Below, piece by piece: positions 62,977-64,000 of a DNA stretch of 64,000 bases. The position numbers were made by a program, and so were the translations under genes. Under the pieces are notes generated by a model. It saw only the letters and a program-made list of their open reading frames with translations. It was not told the origin of the DNA and ran no database searches. This DNA is from Streptomyces zagrosensis (GTDB lineage Bacteria > Actinomycetota > Actinomycetes > Streptomycetales > Streptomycetaceae), in the NCBI RefSeq assembly GCF_014203645.1, contig NZ_JACHJL010000004.1, positions 434,001 to 498,000 of the forward strand, written 5' to 3'. The stretch's first letter is position 1, and each line of letters begins with the position of its first letter.

Positions 62977-63914
62977 GTCATGCGCTCCCTGATCGTGGAC
63001 AAGCTGATCGTGGTCAGTTCCTCGCTGCTGGCCTGTGCTCGGCCGTTGGCCCACTCTAATGCCGCAGCACCGGCCGCACCGGAGCTGCTTGCCGCGCCAT
63101 GCGACGCCGGGCCCCGGGGAAGACGCGCGAAGCGGCCGGATAGTTGCGATCCGGCCAGATGATTGCCTTGTCCCGCCCGACATCCGCCTGGTGCTACCAG
63201 CGCTTGGGCAGCGGCCGGCGCCCGCGCATGCGGGGGGCTTATCTCTATTGCCTGTCTCTGTGCCTGCGTCCGCTGTGCGATGCGTACGTTGCGTCTTGCG
63301 ACGTTGCGCCTCGCGTACGTTGCGCCTCACGCCCGCGTTGAGCGCCCGACCTACCCGCCTGCTCCGCACGCCCTTGCCGCACACCCTTCCCGCCCTTTAC
63401 GCCCCTTCCCCCCCTTGCACGCTCATTCGGCACGCCCGTGCGCCCACTGCTCTGCACGCCTGTGCGCCTGCACGCCTGTGCGCCCGCATCGAGCATCGGG
63501 GCCCTGGCTCGCCCGTATCGAAACCGGCTTCGGAACCGCCCGTCGAAGGCGTGAGCCGCGGGCCGCAATGATGTGATCCAGCCAGCTACTGTCACCGGCC
63601 GCGTGCCGCCACCGAGCGTGACCATCACCGAGCGCCCTGTGGTCAGGCGGTGGCGGGGCGGCGCGGAGAGCGGCTACCGCGTCAGCACCACCGGCTGCAA
63701 GCAGGCACTTTTGGCCAACTAGAGAGCCAATCAAGATCACGTAGCGGCACTCGCCAGGCGCGTTGTCAGTCCTGGATGCGAGGATGCACACAGCACATGG
63801 GGTGCGGGAGAGGGGGCCCGTGATGTGTGTCCTGTACGTGCCGACGCGCCTGGGGGCGGTGGGGGGAACAGCTTCCCTGCCGGGCATCCGGGGCAGAAGG
63901 GACCGCTGGCGGCA
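62977..63914. other. About 940 bp between pkaA and the next gene
   Basis: I see no convincing gene; the frames are compositional. ACGTTGCG recurs at 63286, 63301 and 63316, and a CGCCTGTGCGCC motif recurs near 63466-63482. The pkaA promoter and the promoter of the next gene must lie here. Confidence 0.4.
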
Positions 63915-64000
63915 ATGCAAATTCGGCTGACCGTCCTCGGGCCGCATAGCGGCCTTCCCGGGCATCAGGCGCCCGCCTGCGATGTCCTCGTGACGGCGCC
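63915..64000 (+). CDS. Start of the next gene, probably an FHA/FtsK-SpoIIIE-type protein
   Basis: ATG 63915 opens MQIRLTVLGPHSGLPGHQAPACDVLVTA and runs off the window. The opening resembles the N-terminus of FHA-containing FtsK/SpoIIIE ATPases found beside the two kinases in Streptomyces. That assignment rests on memory of neighbour order and 28 residues only. Confidence 0.45.
   Translation, partial: MQIRLTVLGPHSGLPGHQAPACDVLVTA

Noticed and set aside
63423..63965. 180-codon minus-strand frame at the right end
   Set aside because: Low-complexity, covers the probable promoter of the next gene and has no recognisable motif.

Overview
The window is from a high-GC actinomycete, almost certainly a Streptomyces. 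The evidence is the very high G+C at third codon positions, frequent GTG/TTG starts, a tmRNA whose encoded tag reads ADSKRDSFALAA, XRE/DUF397 regulator pairs, a PDZ-less S16 protease, paired PkaA/PkaB-type kinases and a conserved run murA / hupA / malic enzyme / HelD-HelR ATPase / ssrA / smpB / ctp / ftsX / ftsE / prfB. From about 35 kb to the right end the gene order is that of a Streptomyces core chromosome. The first 35 kb is more mosaic.

Layout. 0-2.7 kb: an accessory-looking divergent module. Leftward lies a translationally coupled operon (a 61-aa CxxC protein, a 227-aa unknown, and a degenerate Nudix-like protein cut by the window edge). Rightward lie an XRE/DUF5753 regulator with a TTA codon and two DUF397 partners. 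2.8-9.7 kb: epoxide hydrolase, an ArsR-type regulator behind a 34-bp perfect palindrome, a PDZ-less S16 protease, an IclR regulator, a DEAH helicase and a Doc toxin-antitoxin pair. 9.7-16.2 kb: an MFS pump, then a sulfur locus (LysR, cysteine dioxygenase, YeiH-type exporter) with a shared operator-like motif, and an alpha/beta hydrolase with Asp in the nucleophile position. 17-22.5 kb: tRNA-Cys, then a single-module NRPS (C-A-T-TE) whose adenylation pocket matches the serine code of EntF, with an MbtH partner but no catechol genes.

22.6-30.5 kb: a three-subunit molybdenum hydroxylase operon (FAD / 2Fe-2S / Mo-cofactor, all with 4-bp overlaps). It is odd in two ways. The 2Fe-2S subunit carries about 1,320 residues of low-complexity sequence in front of its redox domain, and the Mo-cofactor subunit lacks the usual catalytic glutamate. 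30.9-34.2 kb: a sugar ABC importer without its ATPase. 34.7-41.3 kb: small conserved genes, an MFS/LysR divergent pair, YqgE, MurA and an LLM flavin oxidoreductase. 41.9-47.1 kb: HU, malic enzyme and the HelD/HelR ATPase. 47.9-50.9 kb: a CGNR regulator, a uroporphyrinogen-III-synthase/winged-helix fusion and the wreck of a nitrate/nitrite transporter. 51-59.4 kb: a lipoprotein, a dispersed 20-bp repeat family, tmRNA with SmpB, an S41 protease, FtsX/FtsE, a small zinc-ribbon membrane protein, an LAETG sortase substrate and RF2. 59.6-64 kb: two Ser/Thr kinases and the first 28 codons of the next gene.

How it fits together: tmRNA/SmpB and RF2 form a translation-rescue/termination neighbourhood, and FtsEX sits directly beside a periplasmic-type S41 protease. 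MurA, the LAETG protein and FtsEX concern the envelope. The best candidates for undescribed biology are the disordered 2Fe-2S / Glu-less molybdenum hydroxylase, the orphan serine NRPS, the degenerate-Nudix/DUF397 module, and several unexplained palindromes and repeat arrays between genes. Starts were chosen from ribosome-binding sites, overlaps and family alignment from memory. No database search was possible.
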